DNA from: S5-327 sp965116015 | GTDB taxonomy: Bacteria > Chloroflexota > Dehalococcoidia > Lucifugimonadales > Australimonadaceae | Length of the DNA: 64,000 nucleotides | NCBI GenBank assembly: GCA_965116015.1 | Contig: OZ220477.1 | Location: 1,116,001 to 1,180,000 of the forward strand | Reading direction: 5' to 3' | Shown: positions 8,081 through 17,939 of the stretch, one piece after another | How positions within the stretch are numbered: the first letter of the stretch is position 1 | How the letters are laid out: each line of letters starts with the position of its first letter | Notes under the pieces: model-generated | Told to the model about the DNA's origin: nothing | Database searches by the model: none | What the model saw: only the letters and a program-made list of their open reading frames with translations | Program-made: the position numbers and the translations under genes

Positions 8081-9715
8081 TCACGCGCTGACGCTCTCCA
8101 CCCCCAACAGCCGCGCGGCAATCTCCCGAGCCTCGTCCATATCCTTCGCCATCTGATCCGCCGGAACCCCCTGCAAGGCGTTCAGCGCCGTCAGCGTCCG
8201 CTCCGGCTGCCCCGACAACCCCACCGTAATACAGTCCGTCTCCTCAGACTCCGCATTCTCAACCAACTGCTCAATCACCAGCGCCGCGCTGTCGTCCATA
8301 TACGTCGTCGGCCTGAAATCGAAAATCACCACATCGTGCTGACTGATGTCCCTGCTGAACGCCGTGATGAGCTTGTGCGACGACGCCACAGTGAACGCCC
8401 CCCGCAGCGCCACAATCCCCACATGCGCCGAGTACTCGTCATACTCGCCATCCTCCGTCGCCCCAGTCTTAAGGAACACCTGATCCAGCAGCGGAGTCGA
8501 CACCACGCTATCCAGCTGCAGCCGCTCGAACTGCCGCGACGACGCCATTCCCGCCGCTATCAGCCCGATTGCCACCGCCGTAACCAGATCCACAAACACC
8601 GTCAGAAACAGCGTAACGCTCATCACCAGCAAGTGCTCCCGCTGCACGCGCAGAATCCGAGTCAGGAAACGCCAATCGATGATGTCCCATCCCACCTTTG
8701 CCAGAATCCCCGCCAGGCAGGCCTGAGGAATCGCCTCCACATACCCGCCGAGACCCAGCGCCAAACCCAGCAGAATGCCCGCGCGCACAACCCCGGAAAC
8801 CGGCGTCCGACCCCCTGCGCGGATATTGATAACCGTCCCCAGCGTCGCCCCCGCTCCCGGCAGCCCCCCTATGAAACCCGCCGCCATATTCCCGATGCCC
8901 TGCCCCGCCAGCTCCCGATTCGCATTGTGACGCGTCCGCGTCATCGAATCCGCAATCAACGACGTCAGCAAACTGTCGATCGAACCCAGCAGCGCGATAG
9001 TCAGCGCCGGCTGCACAGCCCCCGCCAGAACCCCCGGCGACAGGTCCGGCAGCGCCGGAGTGGGAAGTCCCGTGGGCGCCGCGCCGAGCGTCGGCGCATC
9101 CGTCAGCCACAGCGCCCCCAGCGCCGTGCCGGCTCCCAGAGCCGCCAGCGTAGGCGGCACGATCCCTCGCAGCCGTCGCGGCCAGAAAACCCCAACCCCC
9201 AGCGTCGCCGAAGCGATCGCAAGCGCGCTCACGTTGAACCCGGCGATCCCCTCGCCCCAACCGCGGATCGCCTCAATCGGCCCTCCCTCTGCCACCGGCG
9301 ACCCCATAAAAGGAAGCGTCTGCAGCAGAATGATGATGATGCCAATGCCCGTCATAAAACCCGAAATCACCGAATACGGCGTAAACGCAACGAAACGCCC
9401 AACACCCGACAGCCCCAGCAAAACCTGAATAAGCCCCGCCATAACAACAATCGTGAAAGCCTCGGCCAGATTATCCGCGTGCAGCGTAACCACAGCCGCC
9501 ATAGCCACAGCCATAGGCCCCGTCGGCCCCGAAATCTGCGACTTCGTCCCCCCGAACACAGCGGCGAAGAACCCAACCGCAATCGCCCCATAGATCCCCG
9601 CCAGAGCCCCCAGCCCCGACGCCTCCCCGAACGCCAGCGCCACCGGCAGCCCCACCACCGCCGCCGTAACGCCCCCGAAGATATCGCCCTTCAGCACGCC
9701 AAAGCGTCGCCTCAC
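8081..9715 (-). CDS. SulP-family anion transporter with STAS domain
   Basis: A 544-residue inner-membrane transporter of the SulP/SLC26 family (sulfate, bicarbonate or other anions). It begins at GTG with AGGAGG five bases upstream. The membrane domain, about residues 8-400, contains the family's conserved ISGPTGPMAVAMAAVV, TPYSVISGFMTGIGIIIILLQ and NRELAGQGIGNMAAGFIGGL. A C-terminal STAS domain follows (VVIFDFRPTTYMDDSAALVI, then ITVGLSGQPERTL), the usual regulatory domain. It is upstream of, and in the same direction as, the ion channel gene, with about 250 bases between. It is divergent from cas3. The transported anion cannot be decided. Confidence 0.93.
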   Translation of the reverse strand: MRRRFGVLKGDIFGGVTAAVVGLPVALAFGEASGLGALAGIYGAIAVGFFAAVFGGTKSQISGPTGPMAVAMAAVVTLHADNLAEAFTIVVMAGLIQVLLGLSGVGRFVAFTPYSVISGFMTGIGIIIILLQTLPFMGSPVAEGGPIEAIRGWGEGIAGFNVSALAIASATLGVGVFWPRRLRGIVPPTLAALGAGTALGALWLTDAPTLGAAPTGLPTPALPDLSPGVLAGAVQPALTIALLGSIDSLLTSLIADSMTRTRHNANRELAGQGIGNMAAGFIGGLPGAGATLGTVINIRAGGRTPVSGVVRAGILLGLALGLGGYVEAIPQACLAGILAKVGWDIIDWRFLTRILRVQREHLLVMSVTLFLTVFVDLVTAVAIGLIAAGMASSRQFERLQLDSVVSTPLLDQVFLKTGATEDGEYDEYSAHVGIVALRGAFTVASSHKLITAFSRDISQHDVVIFDFRPTTYMDDSAALVIEQLVENAESEETDCITVGLSGQPERTLTALNALQGVPADQMAKDMDEAREIAARLLGVESVSA

Positions 9716-10018
9716 GCCACCCTCCTCAACGGCACAGCAAACTCCGTGCGCGAACTCCCCGTAGCCTACGCCCTCAAGCGCCGCCCCGCACCGCCCAACC
9801 CTCTAGCGCCTCAGCCTCGCCGCTCCGCGAAGCGGCCCTATGTTCCGCCCGTCACTCCCTGCGGCCCGCGGGAGCCCTGCTTCCCGCTCTCTGAATCCGC
9901 CGCGCCGAGTTCCGTGCTCCACCTTCTCTATTCCCATGAATACAGGATCCTCGTTCCCTTCACTACAAACCATGCTAAGCTCAGAGCCAATATCCCATCA
10001 AAGCGGCGAGGAGGCGCC
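9716..10018. other. Divergent intergenic region, sulP / cas3
   Basis: These 303 bases separate the minus-strand transporter from the cas operon. The left two thirds are C-rich like the rest of the window. The last 90 bases are more mixed in composition and end in GGCGAGGAGGCGCC directly before the cas3 ATG, a strong ribosome site. The cas promoter should lie here, but I see no convincing -35/-10 pair. Confidence 0.5.
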
Positions 10019-12721
10019 ATGGCGATGCAGAGGTTCCCCAAGACATACACTCAGCGGTTCTGGGCAAAATCCGACAGGAACAACCCGTCCAGAATCCACT
10101 TGCTGGAGCATCACCTTGCGGATGTAGCGGCCTGTTTCGAAGCGCTGCTGGAGCAGCCGATAATCCGTCAGCGATTAGCGCGCTCCGCCGATCGGGACAA
10201 CATCGACGCCGCAACAGCGGCGAGGCTATGCGTCTTCGCCGCCCTGCACGACATCGGCAAAGTGAATGTCGGATTTCAAACGCAGATATGGGCCAGCGAC
10301 GATTTGCCCCCAGGAGAGCGCCGACCTAACCGCGCAGGCCACACGCTAGACCTCGCGCCCATCCTCAACGGCTCCGATGACGAAACATGCAACCAGTTCT
10401 TCGAAGCTCTCGGCTGGTGGTGGGACGCCACAGAATCGTGGGACGACCGCAACGGCGAAACAGTCTGCGCATTGCTGGTGGCGTCAATCTCGCATCACGG
10501 GCTGCCCCTGCAACTCGATAGCGAACGAGCCAGACATCCGCAACTCTGGCGCCGGTTCGGAGCGCTAAACCCGCTCGAACACGTCGCCCACATCGGACGC
10601 CTAACGCGCGAATGGTTCCCGGACGCGTTCGGCGACAACGGACTTCCGTTGCCGTCGGCGCCAGCGTTCCAGCATCAATTCCTGGGGTTATGCAACCTCG
10701 CCGATTGGATAGGATCCAACGAGGAATGGTTCCGCTACGTTGACCAGCCGCAAAGCGACTACATGCAAACTGCGCGTCGGCAAGCTCGCAATGCCATTCG
10801 CGCCGTCGGCCTCGACATCAGCGCCCAGCGGGAGAGCATCGCGCGTTCTGGAGCGCCGGACTTTGCCACTCTGTTCCCTCACATCAAACAGCCCAACGCC
10901 ATTCAGCAGGCGTCCCACGACGCCCCTCTGACTGAACGCCTAGTAATCATCGAATCAGAAACCGGCTCCGGCAAAACCGAGGCGGCGCTCTGGCGATTCG
11001 CCCGTATGTACGAAAACGGGCTCGTAGATGGCCTATATTTCGCGCTCCCAACCCGCTCCGCAGCAAAGCAGATCTTCGACCGCGTTCGCGAATTCGCCAG
11101 CCGCCTCTTCCCGAACAGCTCCGCGCCAGAACCGGTTCTGGCGGCGCCCGGATATCTGCGCGCCGGAGAAGCAACAGGACAACGCCTCCACAAATACGAA
11201 GTTTGGTGGGACGACCACGTCAACGACGGGCGCCGGTGGGCCGCCGAAAACCCCAAGCGATTCCTCACCGCGCAGATAGCAGTCGGCACAGTGGATCAGG
11301 CGATGCTCGGAGCGCTGCAAGTGAAGAACTCCCACCTGCGCGCGGCGGGGCTGGCGCGCAACCTGCTGGTCGTCGATGAAGTTCACGCCTCCGACGCCTA
11401 CACAAGCGAGGTCTTGGCCGCGACGCTGGACGCCCACCTCGGATCTGGCGGATATGCGCTCCTGATGTCGGCGACGCTGGGCGCGACAGCTCGCCATCGC
11501 TGGCTGCGGAACGCCAGCGCCGACTCGGACAACATCCCATCGCTGGAAAGCGCAACAACCGCCCCTTACCCTGCAGTAAGCACAACGCTCGGAATGGCCG
11601 GCGCCGGCGAGAACGATCAGCAAAAAGAGGCGCGCGTCTGGCTGAATCCAGCGATGCGCGACAGCAAAGCAGTAGCGGAGATGGCGCTGGCCGCGGCGCG
11701 GGCGGGAGCCAAGACGCTCGTCGTTCGGAACACAGTCGCCTACGCCATCCGCACGCAGCAAGCGCTGAAGGAAATCGCCGACCCCGAGGACGCAGCGCTC
11801 CTGTTCGCCGTCAACGGCGTTGCAACGCTGCACCACGGAAGATTCGCCGCGGAAGACCGCCAACTGCTGGATGCTGAGATCGAACGACGCCTCGGCAAAG
11901 AACGCGGCGACAGCGGCTTAATCGTCGTAGGAACACAGACGCTGGAGCAGTCGCTCGACATCGACGCAGACCTGCTAATCACCGATCTGTGCCCAATGGA
12001 CGTGTTGCTCCAACGCATCGGACGATTGCACCGGCGGCGCGAGAACCACAGCAAGCGCCCTGCCGGTTACGATGCCCCGCAGTGCATCGTTCTCACACCC
12101 CCGGAAGGCGACCTGTCGCCCCTCCTGAAAAGAGGAAACGGTCAGACCGCCAACGGCCTGGGACCGCACGGAGGCGTATACCAGAATCTGCACATCCTCG
12201 AAGCGACGCAGCAGTTAATCAGCAAGTATCCGCAATGGCGAATACCCGAAATGAACCGCGAACTAGTGGAACAGGCGACGCACCCCGAAGCGCTTCAGCG
12301 CATCGCCTCCGCGCTGGGCGAGGAATGGCAAGAGCATCGCATCAACACGGCGGGACGGCTCCTTGCGGATGTGCAGACCGCCCAATACAGCATCGTAAAT
12401 CGAAGCCTGTCGTTCTTCGCTGATAACCAGGAGCTACGCTTCCCAAGCAACGATGAGGCGATACGAACGCGGCTGGGAGATGACCGCGTCGAGATAACCT
12501 TCCAGCCAGCGCCGTCCAGCCCTTTCGACTCGGCGACAACCATCAGCCAGCTCGCGCTGTCGACGCGCTGGCTGAACTACGCAACACCCCCGGAAACAGC
12601 AACGCCCGAAGAATCCAACGACGGATTCGAGTTCCGCATCGGCGACCGCCGCTTCAGGTACGACCAGCTGGGTTTGCAACGCTGGGAGCAATCGGAACAA
12701 CCGAAACAACCCGGCGCTTGA
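10019..12721 (+). CDS. cas3: CRISPR-associated nuclease-helicase Cas3 (type I-E)
   Basis: A 900-residue protein that is recruited by Cascade to shred target DNA. The N-terminal HD nuclease shows its metal ligands in LLEHHLADVA and FAALHDIGKVNVGFQ. The SF2 helicase follows: Walker A ESETGSGKTEAAL, the DExH box LLVVDEVHASDAYTSE, the SAT motif LMSATLGAT, and motif VI in LLQRIGRLHRR after GTQTLEQSLDIDADLLITDL. The start at 10019 has GAGGAG upstream and begins with the family-like PKTYTQRFWAKSD; the frame upstream is a shadow of sulP. It is the first gene of an intact I-E operon, with HD and helicase fused in one chain as usual. Confidence 0.97.
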   Translation: MAMQRFPKTYTQRFWAKSDRNNPSRIHLLEHHLADVAACFEALLEQPIIRQRLARSADRDNIDAATAARLCVFAALHDIGKVNVGFQTQIWASDDLPPGERRPNRAGHTLDLAPILNGSDDETCNQFFEALGWWWDATESWDDRNGETVCALLVASISHHGLPLQLDSERARHPQLWRRFGALNPLEHVAHIGRLTREWFPDAFGDNGLPLPSAPAFQHQFLGLCNLADWIGSNEEWFRYVDQPQSDYMQTARRQARNAIRAVGLDISAQRESIARSGAPDFATLFPHIKQPNAIQQASHDAPLTERLVIIESETGSGKTEAALWRFARMYENGLVDGLYFALPTRSAAKQIFDRVREFASRLFPNSSAPEPVLAAPGYLRAGEATGQRLHKYEVWWDDHVNDGRRWAAENPKRFLTAQIAVGTVDQAMLGALQVKNSHLRAAGLARNLLVVDEVHASDAYTSEVLAATLDAHLGSGGYALLMSATLGATARHRWLRNASADSDNIPSLESATTAPYPAVSTTLGMAGAGENDQQKEARVWLNPAMRDSKAVAEMALAAARAGAKTLVVRNTVAYAIRTQQALKEIADPEDAALLFAVNGVATLHHGRFAAEDRQLLDAEIERRLGKERGDSGLIVVGTQTLEQSLDIDADLLITDLCPMDVLLQRIGRLHRRRENHSKRPAGYDAPQCIVLTPPEGDLSPLLKRGNGQTANGLGPHGGVYQNLHILEATQQLISKYPQWRIPEMNRELVEQATHPEALQRIASALGEEWQEHRINTAGRLLADVQTAQYSIVNRSLSFFADNQELRFPSNDEAIRTRLGDDRVEITFQPAPSSPFDSATTISQLALSTRWLNYATPPETATPEESNDGFEFRIGDRRFRYDQLGLQRWEQSEQPKQPGA

Positions 12722-12847
12722 CAGCGGCCTCTCCGCCTAGCGACAATGGCGGCGGACATCGCCCTGTTGACAAGCCAATTGCGCCCCGACTACGCTGCTG
12801 GCAACTCGCCTCCCGCTCGCCCGCGCTCCCCCGGAGAAGCTAACGCT

Positions 12848-14407
12848 ATGCACAACTTACTCGCCGAGCCGCTCATACGCTACGCCAAAAATCAAGGCGG
12901 CGTCGTATGGGCGTCGCTCCCCGAAATCTACGCCGCTCTGATGCACGACCAAGTCGTCGCGTTCCCTGCGCTCCGACCGCACCAGCGACACGCCTGGCAC
13001 GCCTTCCTCGTGCAGCTCGCCGCAATGGCGATGCGTAAAAGCAACATCAACAATCCCCCAGAAACTCCCGCCGAGTGGGAAACCTTGATACGCAAACTAA
13101 CGCCAGGCTTCCCCAACGACGAGCCCTGGCGCCTGGTCGTAGACGACATCGCCAAACCCGCCTTCATGCAGCCGCCAGCAAGCTCAGCCGGCAAACTCGC
13201 CGAGTACAAAACCACAGTGACGACGCCCGACGAGCTGGATATGCTGGTGACGTCCAAGAATCACGATGTGAAATCAGGTATCGCAGCGCATTCCGACCCC
13301 GATGAGTGGCTAATAGCGCTGATTACACTGCAAACTATGGAAGGTTACAGCGGCGTCGGCAATTACGGCGTCTCTCGGATGAACGGCGGCTTGGGAAACC
13401 GGCCCGCATTCTCGCTGGCTCCCACAGGTGGAACAGGCGCCCACATCCGAAGAGACATCCTGGCCTTGCTGGCGGACTACTCGACTGCAAGCGAATCGCA
13501 CAGCCTGCTTTGGATACTCCCCTGGGATGGCGCCAAATCTGAAAGACTGCTGCCAGATAGCCTAGCCTCGCTCTACATCGAAGTCTGCCGGCGCGTCCGA
13601 ATGCGTTCCGGCGAAAATGGCCAGCTGTGCGCCATCAAAGCCAACTCTGAAGCAGCGCGAATCGAGAACGAAGATATCAAGGGGCGCGTCAACGACCCGT
13701 GGACCCCTCACAACACGAATAGGGACGGCTTGCCGCTGACTCTGAGCAGCGGAGGGTTCACCTACAAGCGCGTCAAGGAGTACCTGCTCGACTGGCGGCG
13801 CCCAGCGTTGCTGAAGCCCTCGCCCGCCGAACAGAAATCAACAGACACGATGCAGCTCGTGGCTCGCGCAATGGTGCGGGGTCAAGGCAAAACTGAGGGG
13901 TACCACGAACGCGCCATCCCTCTCCGCAGCAAAACCAGAAACGCAATGCTGCGCTCCGCCGGACGCGATAGCGCCGAAGACTTGGGATCCCTCGCCCAGA
14001 AGCGCATCGAGGAGATCAGCAAAATCCAGCGCATCCTGAGCCACGCCATCCAGACGTTCGCCTCCGGCGGCGGCAGCGGCGCCGGAAGCTCCGAACTCCG
14101 CGCCCTCGCTCGTCCTTGGTTGAATAAGCTCGATGGAGCTATCGACCACCGCTTCTTCGACGATTTGCAAGACGAATTCGAGACCAACGACAACGCGGAA
14201 CGCGAACGAATCCACAACGAATGGCTGCAGAATTTCATCCTCCCTCAGGCGCGCAGCGTCCTCAGCAACGCTATGGACTCCCTACCCTGTCGAGCGATCC
14301 ACCGCTACCGTGCCCGCGTCAACGCGGAAAGCCTTTTCGAGGGAAGAATACGAGGCAACAACGGACTGCCATTCCTGTTCAATAACCACAAGGAGAGCAA
14401 CGAATGA
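12848..14407 (+). CDS. casA: Cascade large subunit Cse1/CasA (Cas8e)
   Basis: A 519-residue subunit that reads the PAM and recruits Cas3 in the type I-E Cascade complex. The start at 12848 (MHNLLAEPLIRYA) is chosen because family members begin with a similar NLLxEPWI motif and GGAGAAG lies upstream; the 34 residues before it in frame are unlike the family. Recognisable features include the early SLPEIYAAL, RPHQRHAWHAFLVQLAAMA, and MEGYSGVGNYGVSRMNGGLG with its Gly-rich loop at about residue 160. The C-terminal half is helical, as expected for the four-helix bundle. The stop overlaps the next gene in an ATGA arrangement. Confidence 0.94.
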   Translation: MHNLLAEPLIRYAKNQGGVVWASLPEIYAALMHDQVVAFPALRPHQRHAWHAFLVQLAAMAMRKSNINNPPETPAEWETLIRKLTPGFPNDEPWRLVVDDIAKPAFMQPPASSAGKLAEYKTTVTTPDELDMLVTSKNHDVKSGIAAHSDPDEWLIALITLQTMEGYSGVGNYGVSRMNGGLGNRPAFSLAPTGGTGAHIRRDILALLADYSTASESHSLLWILPWDGAKSERLLPDSLASLYIEVCRRVRMRSGENGQLCAIKANSEAARIENEDIKGRVNDPWTPHNTNRDGLPLTLSSGGFTYKRVKEYLLDWRRPALLKPSPAEQKSTDTMQLVARAMVRGQGKTEGYHERAIPLRSKTRNAMLRSAGRDSAEDLGSLAQKRIEEISKIQRILSHAIQTFASGGGSGAGSSELRALARPWLNKLDGAIDHRFFDDLQDEFETNDNAERERIHNEWLQNFILPQARSVLSNAMDSLPCRAIHRYRARVNAESLFEGRIRGNNGLPFLFNNHKESNE

Positions 14408-15018
14408 CCACTCCCCAAGCCGACGATAGCGCGGTCGCAACCCCGCCGCCTCCCGCCTCTCAGTCCTGGAGCGACATCGCATTCTACTTCGCCGGCAAAA
14501 TAGCCGCTATGCCCGACTCCGACCGCGGAGGACTCGCCGCCCTCCGCCGTATGAACCCCGACGAACCCGACGCCGCCGCCTTCTGGCGCCTGATGGCGGA
14601 ACAAGACCTGCTCGGCAAACCCGCCATCGAGCGCAAATGGGGACTCATTCTGCACGGCCTCGCCCTCATGACAAGCTCCGCAGGAAACAGCGTCGAAAGC
14701 CGCTCCGCGCATAACCGAACTATGCCTGTAGGCAAAGCGCTGTTCCTTGGCGCCGAATCTCAGCGAACTACCGGCTTCTACAGCGAAACCCGCCTCAACC
14801 GCCTGCTAACCGCGCGCGACGATATGCTCCGCGTCCTACTCCGCCGGATGTTCCGAATGCTCGCTTCAGCCAGAGCAACCTTCGACTGGCGCGAAATGGC
14901 CGACTTCATCCTCAACGAAGGCTACAACGAAGACAAAGCCGAAGAATCCCGCCGGCGCATCGCTCGCGAGTATTTCCGCGCGGCGCCGCGAACCAGTGCC
15001 CAGCAATCAACCTCATAA
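14404..15018 (+). CDS. casB: Cascade small subunit Cse2/CasB (Cas11)
   Basis: A 204-residue, mostly helical protein. Two copies normally line the belly of Cascade and stabilise the R-loop. The first 20 residues are a Pro/Ala-rich leader, then the fold starts at WSDIAFYFAGKIAAM. Typical motifs are GGLAALRRMNP and the late RLNRLLTARDDMLRVLLRRMFRM, and the helical end DFILNEGYNEDKAEESRRRI. The start overlaps the cse1 stop by four bases, which indicates translational coupling. The gap to cas7 is 34 bases. Confidence 0.93.
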   Translation: MTTPQADDSAVATPPPPASQSWSDIAFYFAGKIAAMPDSDRGGLAALRRMNPDEPDAAAFWRLMAEQDLLGKPAIERKWGLILHGLALMTSSAGNSVESRSAHNRTMPVGKALFLGAESQRTTGFYSETRLNRLLTARDDMLRVLLRRMFRMLASARATFDWREMADFILNEGYNEDKAEESRRRIAREYFRAAPRTSAQQSTS

Positions 15019-15052
15019 ACCCACACGCATACATACGCGCAAAGGAGACCCT

Positions 15053-16225
15053 ATGACCACCCCCAGATTCCTGCAGATCCACACCCTCCATTCCTACCCC
15101 GCCGCCCTCCTGAACCGGGACGACAGCGGCTTGGCCAAACGAATGCCCTTCGGCGACGCAGTCCGCACCCGCATCTCTTCCCAATGCCTCAAGCGCCACT
15201 GGCGAACCGCCCAGGACGACTTCTCCATCCACAACATCGACGGCGCAACCACAGCCTTCCGCTCGCGCAACATCGTAGAGCGCAAGGTGATGAAGCCGCT
15301 CCGCGGTAGCAGCGCGGCCAGCGACGATGTCCTCAAAGCCGTGCAAGACGCCTTCAACAAAGGAGTCTACGGCCCCAGCGGCGATAACGAGTCCGGACGC
15401 CAGCCCCTGCTCCTGGGTATGCCCGAAGTGGAGCATCTCTCCCGCAAAGCCGCCGAAATCTGCAACCAGCATCCCGACGACGCCAGCGCCGCCGCCAAAG
15501 CAGCCGACGAACTGTTCAGCCGCCAAGGCGAAAGATCCAACTTCAGAGCAATGCTGGAAACAGCCAAACTGCCAGGAGGACTTGAAGGCGCACTCTTCGG
15601 CCGAATGGTCACCTCAGACCCCGCCGCCAACATCGACGCCGCAATCCACGTTGCCCACGCCTTCACCGTCCACCACGAGGAAAGCGAAAGCGACTACTTC
15701 TCAGTCGTCGACGATCTGCAAAGCGACGACGAAGACGCCGGCGCCGCCCACATCGGCGACTCCGAGCTAACCGCAGGCCTCTTCTACGGCTACGTGGTCG
15801 TGGACGTCCCCGGCCTCGTGTCCAACCTCGAGGGCTGCGCCCCCGACCAATGGACCAGCGAAAACCGCGAGATGGCCGGCAAGGTGATCGAGCATCTCAT
15901 CCACCTCATCGCCACTGTGTCGCCCGGAGCAAAGCTCGGCTCCACCGCCCCCTACGCCTGCGCCGACCTGATGCTCGTCGAAGCAGGCAGCCGCCAGCCG
16001 CGCAGCCTCGCCAACGCCTACCGCAAGCCAGCGCGAGCACAGCTGGATTCCGCCGCCAGCGCCTTGTCGGAGTACCTCCGCAAACTGGACAGCGCCTACG
16101 GCGCCAACGAAGCGCGCCGGATGATGTCTGTCGACGACTGCAACATCCCCAACGCGGAGCGCCTCCCCCTCGACGACGTGGCCGCATGGGCCGCCGACGC
16201 AGTCCGCAACGCCTCGGCGGTGTAG
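15053..16225 (+). CDS. casC: Cascade backbone subunit Cas7e/CasC (Cse4)
   Basis: A 390-residue RAMP-fold protein that forms the six-copy backbone along the crRNA. It starts FLQIHTLHSYPAALLNRDDS and continues GLAKRMPFGDAVRTRISSQCLKRHW, which is the signature N-terminus of the Cse4/Cas7e family, including the Arg/Ser/Gln/Cys/Lys/Arg run that contacts RNA. AAAGGAG is seven bases before the ATG. The remaining family blocks (GALFGRMVTSDP, HVAHAFTVHHEESESDYFSVVDDL, DSELTAGLFYGYVVVDV) are in order. The length is normal and no interruption is seen. Confidence 0.96.
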   Translation: MTTPRFLQIHTLHSYPAALLNRDDSGLAKRMPFGDAVRTRISSQCLKRHWRTAQDDFSIHNIDGATTAFRSRNIVERKVMKPLRGSSAASDDVLKAVQDAFNKGVYGPSGDNESGRQPLLLGMPEVEHLSRKAAEICNQHPDDASAAAKAADELFSRQGERSNFRAMLETAKLPGGLEGALFGRMVTSDPAANIDAAIHVAHAFTVHHEESESDYFSVVDDLQSDDEDAGAAHIGDSELTAGLFYGYVVVDVPGLVSNLEGCAPDQWTSENREMAGKVIEHLIHLIATVSPGAKLGSTAPYACADLMLVEAGSRQPRSLANAYRKPARAQLDSAASALSEYLRKLDSAYGANEARRMMSVDDCNIPNAERLPLDDVAAWAADAVRNASAV

Positions 16226-16227
16226 CG

Positions 16228-17007
16228 ATGCGCCACCTCATACTTCGCCTCGAAGCTCCCCTCATGGCCTTTGGCGGAGAGACAATCGACAGCCTCGGCG
16301 TCATCCGTCCCTTCCCCGCCGCATCCATGCTGACAGGATTGTTCGCCAACGCCATGGGATGGCGCCGCGTAGAACGCGAACGCCACCAAACCCTCCAAGA
16401 CCGCCTCGTGTTCGCCGCAAGGATCGACCGCGAACCAGCAGGCGGAACATCGATAACCGACTTCCAAACAGCGCAGTTGGACGCCCACGACCGCGGCTGG
16501 ACCACCAGAGGCGCCCCCGAAGGACGCGCCGGCGGCCCCGCCACCTACGCATCCCCGCACCTGCGCTACCGCAACTACTACGCCGACGCGCAAGTCACAG
16601 TCGCGCTGCGCCTGGAGGCGCCCGAAGACGCCCCCACGCTGGATGACTTGGCCGGCGCCCTCCAAGAGCCCGCCCGCCCGCTGTTCATCGGGCGAAAACC
16701 CTGCCTGCCCTCCGCCCCGCTGTTCAGCGGATTCGCCGACGGCGACACCGCCTTAGCCGCGCTGCTGGACGCCCCCCTCGCGCAAGAACAAACCAGCGAA
16801 CGACCCGTGCGGTCGCTCTGGCCGGACGGCGAGGGAACAGACAGCGTCGGCAGCCCTCGCGCCTCGCTCCTCACCGACCAGCGCAACTGGGTCTCCGGAC
16901 TCCACGGCGGCGGCCGTAGAGTGTGCGAAAGAGCAATCGACAGAGCGATGTTCCGCGCAAGCGCCCCGCCACCGGCGCAGGAACAGGAAAGCGAGCGCGG
17001 AGTATGA
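16228..17007 (+). CDS. casD: Cascade subunit Cas5e/CasD
   Basis: A 259-residue RAMP-fold protein that caps the 5' handle of the crRNA and contacts Cse1. The N-terminus MRHLILRLEAPLMAFGGETIDSLGVIRPFP is typical, with the early Leu-rich strand followed by the Pro-rich turn. GRKPCLPSAPLF, the conserved block around the thumb region, is at about residue 155. The start is two bases after the cas7 stop. The end overlaps cas6e by four bases (ATGA). The C-terminal 15 residues (SAPPPAQEQESERGV) look like an unstructured tail. Confidence 0.95.
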   Translation: MRHLILRLEAPLMAFGGETIDSLGVIRPFPAASMLTGLFANAMGWRRVERERHQTLQDRLVFAARIDREPAGGTSITDFQTAQLDAHDRGWTTRGAPEGRAGGPATYASPHLRYRNYYADAQVTVALRLEAPEDAPTLDDLAGALQEPARPLFIGRKPCLPSAPLFSGFADGDTALAALLDAPLAQEQTSERPVRSLWPDGEGTDSVGSPRASLLTDQRNWVSGLHGGGRRVCERAIDRAMFRASAPPPAQEQESERGV

Positions 17008-17750
17008 CCGCCGGCAACAACCCGTTGCAGATGATCCGGGCGGACATCAACATCCGGGAATTCCACCGCTGGATGGGAACAAGACGCCTGCAAGACCCAG
17101 ACCACGGAATGCACTGCCTGCTAACGGAGTCCTTCGGCCCCGACCTGGCCCCCAAACCATTCCGTATGATCCTCCCCCGGAGCGCCTCCAAAGGAAGCCT
17201 CTACGGCTACGGAATGGCGGACGCCAACGCCCTCCGCGAAGCAGCCGCCGCATACGCCTGCCCCCTCCAGACCAGCATCATCCCCGCCTCCAACCTAGAC
17301 AGCAAACCAATGCCCTCAGAATGGACAAACGGCAAACGCCTCGGATTCGAGATACGCGTCCGCCCCATCATCCGCTCATCCAGAAACGCCCAACGCCGCC
17401 CAGGCAAAGAATGGGACGCATTCCAACTAGCGGCAAGTCAATACCCCAAGAACGAAAAGAACGAAATGCCCCACACCCGCGAGCAGATCTACCGCGACTG
17501 GCTCTCCCGCCAACTTGCAGGCAGAGGCGGCGCAACGCTGGAGTCCGCATCTCTGCACTCATTCCAGCGCACTCGCGCCGTCCGCCAGCAGCGCGCCCGC
17601 TACAGCGAAGGACCAGACGCCCTGATGCGAGGCGTCCTCGCCATCACCGACGGCGCCGCCTTCTCCCAACTACTAGCGCGCGGCGTCGGACGCCATCGCT
17701 CCTACGGCTACGGAATGCTCCTCCTGCGTCCCGCCAGCCAGCCCCGCTAA
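17004..17750 (+). CDS. casE: crRNA-processing endoribonuclease Cas6e/CasE (Cse3)
   Basis: A 248-residue RAMP nuclease that cuts the repeat stem-loop and stays bound to the crRNA 3' hairpin. The start at 17004 overlaps the cas5 stop and is preceded by CGGAGT. A histidine in INIREFHRWMG near residue 20 is a candidate for the catalytic His. The C-terminus has the Gly-rich loop GVGRHRSYGYGMLLL, the diagnostic Cas6/Cse3 motif. The cognate repeat (19544 onward) has an inverted repeat CCCCG/CGGGG, the kind of hairpin this family recognises. Confidence 0.95.
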   Translation: MTAGNNPLQMIRADINIREFHRWMGTRRLQDPDHGMHCLLTESFGPDLAPKPFRMILPRSASKGSLYGYGMADANALREAAAAYACPLQTSIIPASNLDSKPMPSEWTNGKRLGFEIRVRPIIRSSRNAQRRPGKEWDAFQLAASQYPKNEKNEMPHTREQIYRDWLSRQLAGRGGATLESASLHSFQRTRAVRQQRARYSEGPDALMRGVLAITDGAAFSQLLARGVGRHRSYGYGMLLLRPASQPR

Positions 17751-17830
17751 CCCGCAGGAGAAATCAGCGCACCTTAACAGCCAAATACCACCCCACCCCG
17801 CCCCAGACAATGCCGCGTCAAACGACAACG

Positions 17831-17909
17831 CGCGCGCCGGGGGACAACTCGCAGGACATCCACCAACTCAGCACGGGTAATCGGGACTCCGGCGCGCGCC
17901 GGGGACAAC
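17831..17909. repeat. Direct repeat pair with 61-bp spacing between cas6e and cas1
   Basis: A GC-rich motif (CGCGCGCC, four to five G, then ACAAC) occurs at 17831-17848 and 17893-17909; the ACAAC ends are exactly 61 bases apart, the same as the CRISPR period. The sequence is not the array repeat, but on the minus strand each copy begins GTTGTCCCC, which recalls the start of type I-E repeats. It could be a decayed one-spacer array or binding sites controlling cas1-cas2. Confidence 0.5.
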
Positions 17910-17939
17910 AACGAAAACGACAACCACAAGGATGCACGA

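Noticed and set aside
8336..10018. In-frame extension upstream of cas3 by more than 500 codons
   Set aside because: The extension is antisense to sulP and Arg/Pro/His-rich; the cas3 fold and a strong ribosome site both begin at 10019.
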